From positions 1 to 35,646 of the forward strand of contig JAUVWL010000032.1 of assembly GCA_030604135.1 (NCBI GenBank): 35,646 nt of DNA. The letters are read 5' to 3'. The DNA is from Burkholderiales bacterium. Its GTDB lineage: Bacteria > Pseudomonadota > Gammaproteobacteria > Burkholderiales > Burkholderiaceae_C. Within the stretch, counting starts at the first letter, position 1. Each line of letters starts with the position of its first letter. Below are positions 21,634 to 30,020 of the stretch, one piece after another. The position numbers were made by a program, and so were the translations under genes. A model generated the notes under the pieces. The model made no database searches. It was not told where the DNA came from and saw only the letters and a list, made by a program, of their open reading frames with translations.

Positions 21634-21927
21634 TTGAGCAACGTTCTTCCCCTGTTTGATTCCCGCCGAGTCCGCCTGGCTGAACTGCGTCAGTGGTTCA
21701 CCGAGCAGGCACATGAACCGTCTGGCCACGTGGCGGCCGTATCCATAGCCATCACCGGGGATGGGATGGTCAACACCAGCGGCTGCGGGGTTGAGCCCCA
21801 TCATGCGCTGACGCTGCTGGAGGAGCTAGAGGAGGTGCGGGAGCGTCTAGAGGTGATTGCCGGGGAGCAGGCTCGTCGGCCGGCGGTGCGGCGCGGGGTG
21901 GTGGTACCGTTTCGCCGGGTGGCCTGA
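21634..21927 (+). CDS. Hypothetical protein, SNV-LF family copy 2
   Basis: This 97-aa product starts at TTG 21634, read as MSNVLPLFDSRRVRL. That start matches its paralogue at 20285 and has AAGGAG (21623-21628) 5 bp upstream. The GTG at 21628 would overlap the ribosome site. The core HVAAVSIAITGDGMV and HHALTLLEELEEVRERLEVI repeat the paralogue's pattern, and the C-terminus is short and basic. It ends 4 bp from the convergent membrane-protein gene and has no terminator of its own. Confidence 0.7.
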   Translation: MSNVLPLFDSRRVRLAELRQWFTEQAHEPSGHVAAVSIAITGDGMVNTSGCGVEPHHALTLLEELEEVRERLEVIAGEQARRPAVRRGVVVPFRRVA

Positions 21928-21931
21928 GTCT

Positions 21932-22468
21932 CTAGGCCGAGAAGGCCTGTACCACTTGGCGAATCATGCTCCAGACCAAGAGTCCCATTCCGGCGAGGCC
22001 GGTGACGAGTGTGAAGCCGAATTGCCAAGGCCAGATGGCCAACTGACGCTCGTTGATCCAGTGGCCTATTCTCCAGGCTACGCTTTGCTTGGACTGCCCG
22101 GGCCTTGCAAATGCAAATTCCGCGGTGCGCGCCCACATGGTGAACACTTCCCACAAAACGAATGCTGTGAGAGACGCGGCTACAAAGAGGGCAGCCAGCG
22201 CGTGTAACTGCGGCGCTGCTGGCTGCTGCTCCCGCACCATGGCCCAGAGACCGAAAAAGCCGGCGTAGCCCACGCCGACAACGATGCTGTTGTACTTGGA
22301 AAGACTTTCGACTTCTGTCACGTAGCTTGCTCCTGGGTTGTTCAGCTGTGCGTGTAAGCCGTTGATGACTTTGGCATGCTGCTGGGTACGCTTGTCCAGT
22401 TCATTCAACACTCTGGCATGGCCCGAGAGTTGCTCCGCGACGGCTCTAGTCCATCGATTCTGATCCAT
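21932..22468 (-). CDS. Three-TM coiled-coil protein, partner of the R-M gene
   Basis: This is a 178-aa protein starting MDQNRWTRAVAEQLSGHARV at 22468, with AGGGGG just upstream. It lies 22 bp after the R-M stop on the same strand, so the two genes are probably one transcript. Residues 5-45 are an amphipathic helix or coiled coil. Membrane segments lie at about 61-78, 88-112 and 143-169, with a basic loop (121-142) between the last two. No family recognised. A small membrane protein beside a fused R-M enzyme could be an added effector or sensor layer, or just a neighbouring moron (inference). Confidence 0.7.
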   Translation of the reverse strand: MDQNRWTRAVAEQLSGHARVLNELDKRTQQHAKVINGLHAQLNNPGASYVTEVESLSKYNSIVVGVGYAGFFGLWAMVREQQPAAPQLHALAALFVAASLTAFVLWEVFTMWARTAEFAFARPGQSKQSVAWRIGHWINERQLAIWPWQFGFTLVTGLAGMGLLVWSMIRQVVQAFSA

Positions 22469-22490
22469 CTGGCCCCCTTCGTTTTCTGCA

Positions 22491-25400
22491 CTACTGCCTG
22501 ACCCACGTGCCACCTTGAGCATCACGAACTCGCCCCAGCGCGGCAAGCGTGTCAATAATCGTCGGTAACCGCTGCTTCCAGGGCCCCCGCCCTGAGAAGT
22601 GAGCAGCCACAGCATCTAGCCCCAGGGGCTGCGCGGAGTTGGCCAGCACGTCTGCCACAGCCTTGATCTGCTCTGGCAATCCGGCTGGCCATGGCTGGCG
22701 TGCTACCGGCGCCTTGGTAGGTGGAGGCGCCCCTTCTGCGTCTTCGGTGGCCACGTCCATCTCGCCTTGATGCGGTGTAGCTGCTCCTCGCTGGAATTCC
22801 GGCCGCAGCCATCTCACGGTGCCAGCAGCCTCTTCGGCTGCACGCTTGGCATTCAGATCCACCAGGCGGACTAGGAGCTCGTCGGTATCGGCAGGAAGAT
22901 TCAGATCGGACCAGCCATAGGCCTGGAGCACGGCCGCGTCAAGCTCGTCGTGAAGGGAACGAAGCACTCCTATCAAACCCATCTCGTTGACCGATCGGCC
23001 GGCCTCGTCAAGCGGCTGATCGGCGCGCAAGGCCTCCAGCACGTTGTACATCCCGGTGAGAGGCAGGCCTGCGTGAGCGCGCTGCCTGGCCTTGCGGTGC
23101 GCATCAATTCTTTCGGCAAGGCCTCGGATTCGCGCAGCAAGCTCAAGGGTCTGGCCGGTATCAGCATCGGGGAATGGAAACTTCTCGAAGCAGGTTGTCT
23201 TGTTGTACCTCGGGCGGTCTTCAAGCGTCCCGCCTGAAGCCAGGGCCCATGCAACGTGAACTGAGCTTGAAAGCACTCCCAAGTGCAGAGCGTCATCCAG
23301 GGCGAAAGTGACCAGTGTGCTATCCGGTACAACGTTCGCTGAGAGGAACGCGAACACCCGATGCTTGGCCGTCTCCACCGTCACGATGTAGCGCTGGAGT
23401 CCGGCTGTCGCCGTTCGGAACTGCGGGCGTGGATGTCCGATCACCCACCAGAAGCGTCGGAAGATCGGATTCCGGTTCTGATCCCGCTCTGGTTTGGCGC
23501 GCTCAAGGAGATGCTGGAACGCAGCTGGGAATCGATCGCGCACATCATCGGCGTCCAGGCCAAAGAAGTCGATGACCCACTTCCCACGCGGAACCCCAAC
23601 GAAATCGCGCCCGTTCAAGTAGGGGCGAATGTGGTGTTCAAGACCCGGCGCGGATCCAAGGCCAAGTGTTCGGGCCGTCTGTTCATCGATCTGGAACGAT
23701 GCGCCAATGGTCTTCATCCCCACGGAGCAGAGTCCGAGGTTCGCGCGCAGCGTTTGGGCCTGAGCTACGTTTGCGCCGACGCGAAGATCCGCGCCGATGT
23801 GGCCGAGCCGTTCTGAGGTAAGCAGAACCAGGTCCTCGCCTTCGCCCGTCTCATCCCGTTCGGCAATCACCTCCCGCAGCAGTCCAGGCTTTTCGCCCTT
23901 CTCGGCCACCGTCATGGCAATGCGCACCGCTGCACCGTCAGCACTGTCCACCCATGGATGATCTGGGATCGCCAGGACGATTGAGAGCCTATCCTCACCC
24001 TGTAAGTGCGGCTCTACTGCACGTCTGACGTAGGTTTGTCTGAGACTGTTTGACGTAATGAGCCCAAATCTCTGAACCTGGCCAGCCCTCACGCCCACCG
24101 CGGCGTGATGCCACCAGCGCATCACGAAGTCGCTTGCCTCTGGGACTTCTGGCCACGCTGCTTGGAGCGCATCCACGTAGCCATCACCCAGCGCTGCGCG
24201 CATTCGCTTGGATCCGATGAAGGGAGGATTGCCGACGATGAAATCGACCATGGGCCAGTCAGCCTTGCGCGGGTTGATGTAGCGGATCTGTTCGACCTGG
24301 GCGGTTTCGTCCGGCACCGGCTGGCCCGTGGCTGGGTGTATGCGAAAAGTCACCTCGTCCCAGCGGGTGACAATGTTGCCGGCCGCGTCTCTCATGGGTT
24401 CCTGACGGTCATAGGCCAGCACCGCGTCCCGATGTTCGATGTTCCCGTAGTCGTGCACCACGGGTTCCGAGACGCTGGAGTTGCCCAGGGTGCGGATGTG
24501 CCACTGGAGGAAGCCGATCCAGAGAACCAGTTCAGCCAGGGATGCAGCGCGCTCGTTGATTTCGATGCCGCGCAGCTGCTGGAGGGTGACTGTTTCGCCT
24601 TCGAGGAGCAGACTACTTTGCTTCACCAAGTCGGTGTCTTCGCCAAGAGCCTCGTACTGGTTGAGCACTTCGCCTTCTAGGCGCTTCAAGTGTTCGAGGG
24701 TGACGTAGAGGAAATTCCCGCTCCCGCAAGCTGGATCAAGTACCCTCACGGTGCACAGCCGATGGTGGAAGCGCTTGACCTCATCGCGCGCTTCTTCCAG
24801 CTTGGCGATCCGCTTTTTCCCTTCCAGGCTGTTGGCCTCGTTCGCCAGCAGTAGTGCAGCGGCTTGGGCATCGGCCCACTCGGCGCGCAGAGGCTCCACC
24901 ACGGTAGGAAGAACCAGGCGCTCCACGTAGGCGCGCGGGGTGTAGTGGGCGCCCAGGGCGTGGCGTTCGGTAGGGTCTAGTGCTCGTTCCAGCAGGGTGC
25001 CGAAGATGGAGGGCTCCACCTCGGTCCAGCTGGCACTCGAAGCAGCGAGAAGCCCGTCGATCTGAACAGGCTTGAGCATCAGGGCATAACCAGCCTGGTC
25101 TGGGGATTTGAAGAGCTTGCCATTGAACTTCAGGATCTGCTTGGCCAGAGCCGCGCTGAAGCCACCGCGGTCCATGTCGGCCCACATGGCGGCCATCATG
25201 CGCTGCAAGGTGGGCGGATCTTCCCGGAAGCGCTTGAGCACATCGGTGAAAGCGCCGTCCCCGTTGGCTGCGCGCGGGAGCAGATCCACGTCCTCGGCAA
25301 ACATGGAGAAGAGGCAGCGGGTGAGGAAGGCGGCCACATCGTGCCCGGAGTGGCCATCTGCCTCCAGGCTGCGGGCCACCTTGGCCAGTTCCACCGCCAC

Positions 25401-25970
25401 CTCGCGCGTTACCCTGGCGTTTGCGCGTGCAGGGTCCAGCGACATTGGATCGAGCCAGATCGCCTTCAGTCGCTCCAGGACTCCAGGCTTGCGCAGGTCA
25501 TCGAGACTGATACGGTGGCTGCGCGGATCAGGGAACGGGGTGTAGGTGCCGCCGCTGCGGGTGAACTCGGCGTAGACCTCGATGACGCGCCCTACGTCCA
25601 CCACGATCACGAAGGGCGGACGCCCTTCGGCGCCGGGTAGGGCGCGGGCGTAGTTCTCGCCCTGGGCCCGGGCGCGCATGAGCGCGTCGTCAAATCCCTT
25701 GGTGTGGGCGCCGCCTTTAACCTTCTTGGCTTCCAGGACGAAGTGGCCACGCTTGTAGCAGTCGATCCGGCCGGCGCTGGTGGAGCCGTCCCCGTGCTGG
25801 AAGCTGACCGGCCGCTCGAACATGTAGGCCTGGTCGTCGGTGGGGTGGGGCTTTTCTACGCCCAGTAGTTCGCAGAGCTCAATAACAAAGCTCTGGGCGG
25901 CGGCTAGTTCGCTGGCTGTGACGCCGCGCCAGCGCTCTATGAAGGAATCTACTGGGTATTCATCAGACAT
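22491..25970 (-). CDS. MmeI-like (type IIL/IIG) fused restriction-modification enzyme
   Basis: This 1159-aa single-chain enzyme should methylate adenine at its recognition site and cut at a distance. A PD-(D/E)xK nuclease site is at D70, E80-A-K82. A helical spacer follows (about 180-340). Methyltransferase motif I is DPACGSGNF (412-420) and motif IV is NPPF (581-584), in the phrase FIVGNPPFIGSKRM typical of MmeI relatives. A target-recognition region and helical C-terminus make up the rest. It is longer than MmeI (about 920 aa) but within the range of larger relatives. All catalytic motifs are present, so both activities look intact. It is read away from attR, against the main operon, as cargo. 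A perfect palindrome lies 33 bp upstream of the start. Confidence 0.93.
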   Translation of the reverse strand: MSDEYPVDSFIERWRGVTASELAAAQSFVIELCELLGVEKPHPTDDQAYMFERPVSFQHGDGSTSAGRIDCYKRGHFVLEAKKVKGGAHTKGFDDALMRARAQGENYARALPGAEGRPPFVIVVDVGRVIEVYAEFTRSGGTYTPFPDPRSHRISLDDLRKPGVLERLKAIWLDPMSLDPARANARVTREVAVELAKVARSLEADGHSGHDVAAFLTRCLFSMFAEDVDLLPRAANGDGAFTDVLKRFREDPPTLQRMMAAMWADMDRGGFSAALAKQILKFNGKLFKSPDQAGYALMLKPVQIDGLLAASSASWTEVEPSIFGTLLERALDPTERHALGAHYTPRAYVERLVLPTVVEPLRAEWADAQAAALLLANEANSLEGKKRIAKLEEARDEVKRFHHRLCTVRVLDPACGSGNFLYVTLEHLKRLEGEVLNQYEALGEDTDLVKQSSLLLEGETVTLQQLRGIEINERAASLAELVLWIGFLQWHIRTLGNSSVSEPVVHDYGNIEHRDAVLAYDRQEPMRDAAGNIVTRWDEVTFRIHPATGQPVPDETAQVEQIRYINPRKADWPMVDFIVGNPPFIGSKRMRAALGDGYVDALQAAWPEVPEASDFVMRWWHHAAVGVRAGQVQRFGLITSNSLRQTYVRRAVEPHLQGEDRLSIVLAIPDHPWVDSADGAAVRIAMTVAEKGEKPGLLREVIAERDETGEGEDLVLLTSERLGHIGADLRVGANVAQAQTLRANLGLCSVGMKTIGASFQIDEQTARTLGLGSAPGLEHHIRPYLNGRDFVGVPRGKWVIDFFGLDADDVRDRFPAAFQHLLERAKPERDQNRNPIFRRFWWVIGHPRPQFRTATAGLQRYIVTVETAKHRVFAFLSANVVPDSTLVTFALDDALHLGVLSSSVHVAWALASGGTLEDRPRYNKTTCFEKFPFPDADTGQTLELAARIRGLAERIDAHRKARQRAHAGLPLTGMYNVLEALRADQPLDEAGRSVNEMGLIGVLRSLHDELDAAVLQAYGWSDLNLPADTDELLVRLVDLNAKRAAEEAAGTVRWLRPEFQRGAATPHQGEMDVATEDAEGAPPPTKAPVARQPWPAGLPEQIKAVADVLANSAQPLGLDAVAAHFSGRGPWKQRLPTIIDTLAALGRVRDAQGGTWVRQ

Positions 25971-26003
25971 TTGGCATTCATGATGTTCATCGAGAGTGGC
26001 GGC

Positions 26004-26017
26004 GTCTGCATGCAGAC
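26004..26017. promoter_or_regulatory. Perfect 14-bp palindrome upstream of the R-M gene
   Basis: GTCTGCATGCAGAC is fully self-complementary and lies 33 bp before the R-M ATG (minus strand). The placement suits an operator for a dimeric repressor, or autoregulation of the R-M gene. No C-protein gene is visible nearby. Confidence 0.5.
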
Positions 26018-26029
26018 ACTTTGCCGGGG

Positions 26030-26053
26030 TGAGGGCCTGAGGGCCTGAGGGCT
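26030..26053. repeat. Tandem 8-bp repeat TGAGGGCC x3
   Basis: Three head-to-tail copies of TGAGGGCC, the third ending in T, lie between the R-M gene start and the end of the four-TM gene. They may be simple slippage repeats at a cargo-module junction. Confidence 0.7.
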
Positions 26054-26079
26054 CAGTAAAGCGTTTTAGTGTTTCGGAG

Positions 26080-26586
26080 TCAGCCGTTCAGGTCGTCCGG
26101 AACGCTCATTCGATCGAACAGATTCAGAAGTATTTCCGCAACTCTGATCAATGATGCGGCACTGTGGGCTCCACTGGCCACAAGGACAGTGGACCAGTAC
26201 GGACCGAGTGTCTGTACGTCAGCCGACAGAAAAAGAAAAGAAACAATGCTAAGTCCAGCCAGCAAAAGACAACTCAAGATTCCAGATCTAAGGAACCGAT
26301 GAAGTTTCGGTAGCTGCCCTGAATCACGAAGCTTTTTTCCTGTCTCGGTACTACCCATCGGCAGAAGGATGGTCAATGCAGTCGTCATAAAACCTGCACT
26401 GATTGCCGCTGCCGAAATGACGGACCCAAGCAACTCCTTGGTGAACTCTCTAGGGATGTCACAACCAGTGAAGTACCATAGGGAACCTACGCCCGTGGCG
26501 AGAAGCCACGGGCCGTAGTTCTCCAGTTGAATTCTGAGTCTGTCCACGGTCAGAGCAAATCGATTAGATCCATGTCCGCAGGGCAC
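26080..26586 (-). CDS. Four-TM protein of a two-gene cassette
   Basis: This 168-aa membrane protein has segments at about 25-40, 51-76 (ELLGSVISAAAISAGFMTTA), 99-120 and 128-157, with a charged cytoplasmic-type loop (80-98, TETGKKLRDSGQLPKLHRF). It overlaps the upstream gene by 23 bp, so translation is coupled. Size and topology recall membrane partners in two-gene anti-phage systems such as KwaA of Kiwa, but I cannot claim homology. Its base composition is visibly more AT-rich than the element's core, as for its partner. The start could be a few codons later. Confidence 0.7.
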   Translation of the reverse strand: MPCGHGSNRFALTVDRLRIQLENYGPWLLATGVGSLWYFTGCDIPREFTKELLGSVISAAAISAGFMTTALTILLPMGSTETGKKLRDSGQLPKLHRFLRSGILSCLLLAGLSIVSFLFLSADVQTLGPYWSTVLVASGAHSAASLIRVAEILLNLFDRMSVPDDLNG

Positions 26587-27433
26587 GATCGAGAAGCCAA
26601 AGACGTGATTTTTCAGTGTACCTGTGATTTTGTACGTCTAGCTCATTGGCGCTAAACGATTGTTTAACCTTGTGTTTCAGCAGATCAATGACCTGATCCT
26701 TCAGTCCCGTGGTCGGGTCTTCGCCCTTGACTTTGAGCAAGGTGACGTCATCACCTTGCCTCGACATTGATTTGACAAACTGGATTGCTTTCGCAGCACT
26801 CAGGAAGTTTGTCCTCTTCCTTGTCTCATTGGCGCTAAGCGCCACTGTGATTTTTTTCGCGGAAGCAGCACTACTGGCTTGTGCCAAGGTCATGGCCACC
26901 CCATCGGCTGATGCCTGGAGTGCGTCAACCGTGGTGGTGATCTCCACTGAAAGGAAGTTGCGCATACCTTGAAGCCTCGTCTGAATGTTGCTTTCCAGTC
27001 GAGGACCAGCTACGTAGTCAAAGTACCTGTTTGTTCCAGGATCAAGAGCATTGCAATAGGCCATCATCCTACTTGGGCCAATGCCATTTTGATTGTGAAG
27101 AACGAGCAAAATTTTCTTAGATGGGACATATATTGCTGCAGTCTCTTCCCCAAAGTCCTCATCTTTTTGCAAGTGAATGTCGCTGATGGGCGCTTTGGTA
27201 CCCAGTTTCCCCGGCCCGATGTCTCGTCTTTTTGTGAAGTTGAGGTGATATCGCTCGGGGAGTTTTCGGAGGGCGTCTGCAGGTACTTTGGTGATCGTGT
27301 CGAGACGAATGTCGTCGCGCCACCGCTGATCGAGCGGCAAGCGCTTGAATTCATCCAGTGTGTCGCTAAGTCGCTGGCACTTGGTTTGGTGCCAAGTGAT
27401 ATCGAAAAGATTGACGGTTACCTTCTTGCTCAT
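26564..27433 (-). CDS. DUF6731-like soluble protein of a two-gene cassette
   Basis: This 289-aa cytoplasmic-type protein starts MSKKVTVNLFDITWHQTK. A strong AGGAGG site lies 4-5 bp before the ATG. The middle (GEETAAIYVPSKKILLVLHN, residues 95-114, then QNGIGPSRMMAYCNAL) and the later RNFLSVEI and LLKVKGEDP...VIDLLKHKV segments match my memory of the uncharacterised DUF6731 family. The family name should be treated as recalled, not checked. No nuclease or NTPase motif is visible. It heads the pair with the four-TM gene. The location next to attR, beside an R-M gene, and the AT-rich composition suggest a horizontally acquired defence cassette. Confidence 0.72.
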   Translation of the reverse strand: MSKKVTVNLFDITWHQTKCQRLSDTLDEFKRLPLDQRWRDDIRLDTITKVPADALRKLPERYHLNFTKRRDIGPGKLGTKAPISDIHLQKDEDFGEETAAIYVPSKKILLVLHNQNGIGPSRMMAYCNALDPGTNRYFDYVAGPRLESNIQTRLQGMRNFLSVEITTTVDALQASADGVAMTLAQASSAASAKKITVALSANETRKRTNFLSAAKAIQFVKSMSRQGDDVTLLKVKGEDPTTGLKDQVIDLLKHKVKQSFSANELDVQNHRYTEKSRLWLLDRALRTWI

Positions 27434-27489
27434 GTCCCCTCCTATCCAGTTTATTTACACCCACCCAGTGGCAGGCACACCTTTTGAGT

Positions 27490-27651
27490 TCAGTTGCCCT
27501 GCTCATGCCCTGTCAGGCTTGCCGCCGTGCGCACCGATGCGTCGCTGAGGTCGGCAATGACGAGGTCTCCCGGTTCATCGCAGCGATGTGCCCCGTGCAT
27601 TTGTTGACGCCCCAGGCCGGCTAGAGCGACTACCAATACGATTGATTTCAT
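27490..27651 (-). CDS. Short secreted-type peptide
   Basis: A 53-aa frame starts MKSIVLVVALAGLG, with AGGGAG 7 bp upstream of the ATG. The first 14 residues look like a signal sequence. The remainder (HRCDEPGDLVIADLSDASVR) is short and has one Cys. It may be a small exported protein or the remnant of a longer one. It is the last gene before attR; the following 185 bp (27652-27836) hold no gene. Confidence 0.45.
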   Translation of the reverse strand: MKSIVLVVALAGLGRQQMHGAHRCDEPGDLVIADLSDASVRTAASLTGHEQGN

Positions 27652-27836
27652 ACTTTTCTCCCTGTGCGTAGTCTTCAGTCGAGACCTCGGCACCGTCTGA
27701 ACGTTGTCGGGCGGCTCAGCTTGTGTCTCGTAATCATATATGCCAATTGCAGCCGTGCGACGAGCAACACTGTGAAACGCCGCTGTACTCTTCTATGTAG
27801 AATGCAGAGTAGACCGCTGTTGTGCGGTGTACTTTT

Positions 27837-27888
27837 CACCTTGACATGGTGGGGGTCGTTGGTTCGAGTCCAATCGCGCCTACCAATT
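27837..27888. repeat. attR, partial tRNA-Val copy
   Basis: This is an identical 52-bp copy of 74-125. It holds only the 3' part of tRNA-Val and cannot fold as a tRNA. It marks the right end of the element; the host sequence that originally followed the tRNA begins at 27889. Confidence 0.95.
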
Positions 27889-27891
27889 CAA

Positions 27892-27926
27892 AACCCTTGG
27901 ATGATGTTTTCATCCAAGGGTTTTTC
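27892..27926 (+). terminator. Native tRNA-Val terminator, probably bidirectional
   Basis: A 13-bp perfect stem, AACCCTTGGATGA (27892-27904) with TCATCCAAGGGTT (27910-27922), has a 5-base loop and continues into a T-run. It starts 4 bp beyond the tRNA fragment, so it is the original terminator of the tRNA gene. An A-run on the left side lets it also serve the leuD-type gene converging from the right. Confidence 0.9.
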
Positions 27927-27960
27927 ATTTAGCGCTCCTGTAGAGCGCGGCCTTTTGGCA

Positions 27961-28602
27961 TCAGGCAAACAGCCAGGGCTCTTTTTGCTGTCTTTCCTTT
28001 TCATATGCGCGGATTTCGTCTGAAAACGCCATTGTTTCGGCAATGTCGTCCAGGCCGTTTATCAGGCGGTGCCGGCGTTCGCTGTCCACGTCAAAATGCC
28101 AATATTTGCCGGTGGGTGTTGTAACGGTCTGGGTTATCAGGTCCAAGGTCAGCCGGTAGCCTGGTGTCGACGTTACATCCAAGAACAGCTCTTCCACCAC
28201 CGATTCAGGCAGGCACACGGGCAACATGCCGTTCTTGAAGCAGTTGCCATAGAAAATATCGGCAAAATTCGGAGCGATCAGGGCGCGTATGCCCATGTCA
28301 TAAAGTGCCCAGGGCGCGTGTTCCCGGCTAGATCCGCATCCAAAATTGCGCCGTGTGAGCAGGATTGACGCCCCCTTGTACCGTGGTTGGTTCAGGGTGA
28401 AATCGGGATTGAGAGGGCGACGGCTGCAGTCCTGCCCGGGTTCTCCGCGGTCCAGATAGCGCCATTCATCAAAGGCATGTTCGCCAAAGCCGGTACGGTG
28501 CACCGATTTCATGAACTGCTTGGGCAGGATGGCGTCGGTGTCCACGTTGGCTCGGTCCAACGGTCCCACCAGTCCGTCAAGGCGGATAAAGCGGCGTGTC
28601 AT
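27961..28602 (-). CDS. leuD: LeuD-type isopropylmalate/methylmalate dehydratase small subunit
   Basis: This 213-aa small (swivel) subunit belongs to an aconitase-family hydratase. The family signature [15 protein letters not shown] is at residues 86-100, and the protein has normal length. Its ATG overlaps the large-subunit stop (ATGA). In leucine synthesis LeuCD isomerises 2-isopropylmalate, but the same family hydrates citraconate, maleate and related acids. Here leuB is absent and the upstream genes are catabolic, so a hydratase of a C4/C5 dicarboxylate is more likely than a leucine-synthesis role (inference). It is the last gene of the operon. Confidence 0.9.
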   Translation of the reverse strand: MTRRFIRLDGLVGPLDRANVDTDAILPKQFMKSVHRTGFGEHAFDEWRYLDRGEPGQDCSRRPLNPDFTLNQPRYKGASILLTRRNFGCGSSREHAPWALYDMGIRALIAPNFADIFYGNCFKNGMLPVCLPESVVEELFLDVTSTPGYRLTLDLITQTVTTPTGKYWHFDVDSERRHRLINGLDDIAETMAFSDEIRAYEKERQQKEPWLFA

Positions 28603-30020
28603 CTCAGGTCTCCGGAAGGATCTGCAAAATGGCCGGCAATGGCGGCGGCGGCTGCCATTGCGGGACTGACCAGATGACTGCGTCCGCCAGCCCCCTGGCG
28701 ACCCTCAAAGTTGCGGTTGGAGGTGGATGCGCACCTTTCACCGGATTGCAGTCTGTCATCGTTCATGCCTAGGCACATGGAGCAACCTGGGGCACGCCAT
28801 TCAAAGCCGGCAGCCTTGAAGACTTCATGCAACCCCTCCGCTTCCGCCTGTGCTTTCACCAGGCCTGATCCGGGCACTGCCAAAGCCAGCCTGATGCCAG
28901 GGGCAATGGTTCGTCCCTTGAGTACGGCAGCTGCGGCACGGAGGTCATCAATGCGGGCGTTGGTACAGGAACCGATGAACACCTTGTCAATATGTATGTC
29001 TTTGAGTGCCGTTCCGGGTTCCAGGCCCATGTAATGCAGGGCCTTGAGCTGGCTGTCTCGTCGCACAGCGTCGATTTCCAGCTGGGGGTCGGGTATCTTG
29101 CCGTCAATCGTGGTCACCATGTCGGGCGAAGTGCCCCAGGTGACCATGGGGCGCAGGGTGGTGGCGTCCATTTCCAGTATGTGGTCAAACTCCGCTTCAG
29201 GATCCGTAACTAGGCTGCGCCAGTGGGCCACGGCAGCGTCCCAGTCCGTGCCGCTCGGGGCCATGGGGCGTCCTTGAACATAGTCGATGGTCGTCTGGTC
29301 CACCCCCACCAAGCCGACACGAGCCCCTGCTTCTATGGCCATGTTGCAAAGTGTCATACGCCCTTCCATGGACATGGCGCTGATGGTGCTGCCAGCAAAC
29401 TCCAGGGCATATCCGGTTGCGCCACCTGTCCCCAGTATTCCAATCACCGCCAGGGCCAGGTCTTTGGCATACACCCCGGCAGGCAGGTCGCCTTCCACAC
29501 GGATGAGCATTGTTTTCATGGGGGCTACCCACAGGCACTGTGTGGCCAGTACGTGTTCCACCTCAGAGGTACCCACGCCAAAGGCCAGGGCGCCGAAAGC
29601 ACCGTGGGTGCTTGTGTGGGAGTCGCCAGCCACCACCGTCATGCCCGGCAATGTGGCCCCCTGCTCGGGGCCCACCACATGGATGATGCCCTGCCGGGCA
29701 TCGTTCAGCCTGAAGTGTCTGATGCCGGTTTCTTCGCAATTCCGCGCCAGCAGATCCACCTGCATCCTCGAAAGCGGATCGGCTATATGGCCGTTGCCCG
29801 AACGCTCCGCCACGGTGGTGGGTACGTTGTGGTCGGCTGTGGCCAGCACGGTGTTGGCCCGCCAGACACGACGTCCTGCTTCACGCAGACCTTCAAATGC
29901 TTGCGGGCTGGTCACCTCGTACACCAGGTGCCGGTCCACGTACAGCATCGCCATGCCGGTGTCGGTTTCACGCACCAAGTGGCTTTGCCACAGCTTGCTG
30001 AGCAACGTACGTGGTTTCAT
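28599..30020 (-). CDS. leuC: LeuC-type dehydratase large subunit (4Fe-4S)
   Basis: This 473-aa product is normal for LeuC. The three iron-sulphur ligands are C352 (GSCTNAR), C413 and C416 (GCSMCLGM). The aconitase-type active-site region is conserved ([20 protein letters not shown]). I start at ATG 30020 ([18 protein letters not shown]), which overlaps the upstream stop by 4 bp. An in-frame extension to 30101 is unlike the family. It forms the catalytic complex with the following LeuD-type subunit. The context with a CoA-transferase and a lyase suggests it feeds citramalate or malate to them. Confidence 0.92.
   Translation of the reverse strand: MKPRTLLSKLWQSHLVRETDTGMAMLYVDRHLVYEVTSPQAFEGLREAGRRVWRANTVLATADHNVPTTVAERSGNGHIADPLSRMQVDLLARNCEETGIRHFRLNDARQGIIHVVGPEQGATLPGMTVVAGDSHTSTHGAFGALAFGVGTSEVEHVLATQCLWVAPMKTMLIRVEGDLPAGVYAKDLALAVIGILGTGGATGYALEFAGSTISAMSMEGRMTLCNMAIEAGARVGLVGVDQTTIDYVQGRPMAPSGTDWDAAVAHWRSLVTDPEAEFDHILEMDATTLRPMVTWGTSPDMVTTIDGKIPDPQLEIDAVRRDSQLKALHYMGLEPGTALKDIHIDKVFIGSCTNARIDDLRAAAAVLKGRTIAPGIRLALAVPGSGLVKAQAEAEGLHEVFKAAGFEWRAPGCSMCLGMNDDRLQSGERCASTSNRNFEGRQGAGGRSHLVSPAMAAAAAIAGHFADPSGDLR

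Larger units (their letters stand above)
74..27888. mobile_element. 27.8-kb integrative element in tRNA-Val: satellite-like or stripped prophage
   Basis: The element is bounded by the 52-bp attL/attR repeats and has its integrase next to attL. It has a compact plus-strand replication operon, a 3771-aa polyvalent protein gene, a small terminase gene, and a minus-strand cargo arm with restriction-modification and unknown defence-like genes next to attR. I found no large terminase, portal, protease, major capsid, tail, lysis, relaxase or conjugation genes. Integrase plus primase plus TerS without virion genes is the gene pattern of phage-inducible islands. A prophage that lost its structural block cannot be excluded, but I see no fragments of such genes. 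Host flanks start at 27889 on the right and before 74 on the left. Confidence 0.9.

Noticed and set aside
18709..21927. Hidden large terminase or capsid genes
   Set aside because: All frames here are short and account for the space. None shows terminase ATPase motifs or a protein of capsid or portal length.
27837..27888. A second tRNA-Val gene
   Set aside because: Only the 3' part from the anticodon arm is present; the D arm and 5' acceptor strand are missing. It is the attR copy.
27961..30020. Leucine-biosynthesis leuCD operon
   Set aside because: leuB is absent, and the genes are overlapped and preceded by lyase, CoA-transferase and isomerase genes. A catabolic paralogue fits better, though the sequence alone cannot settle it.
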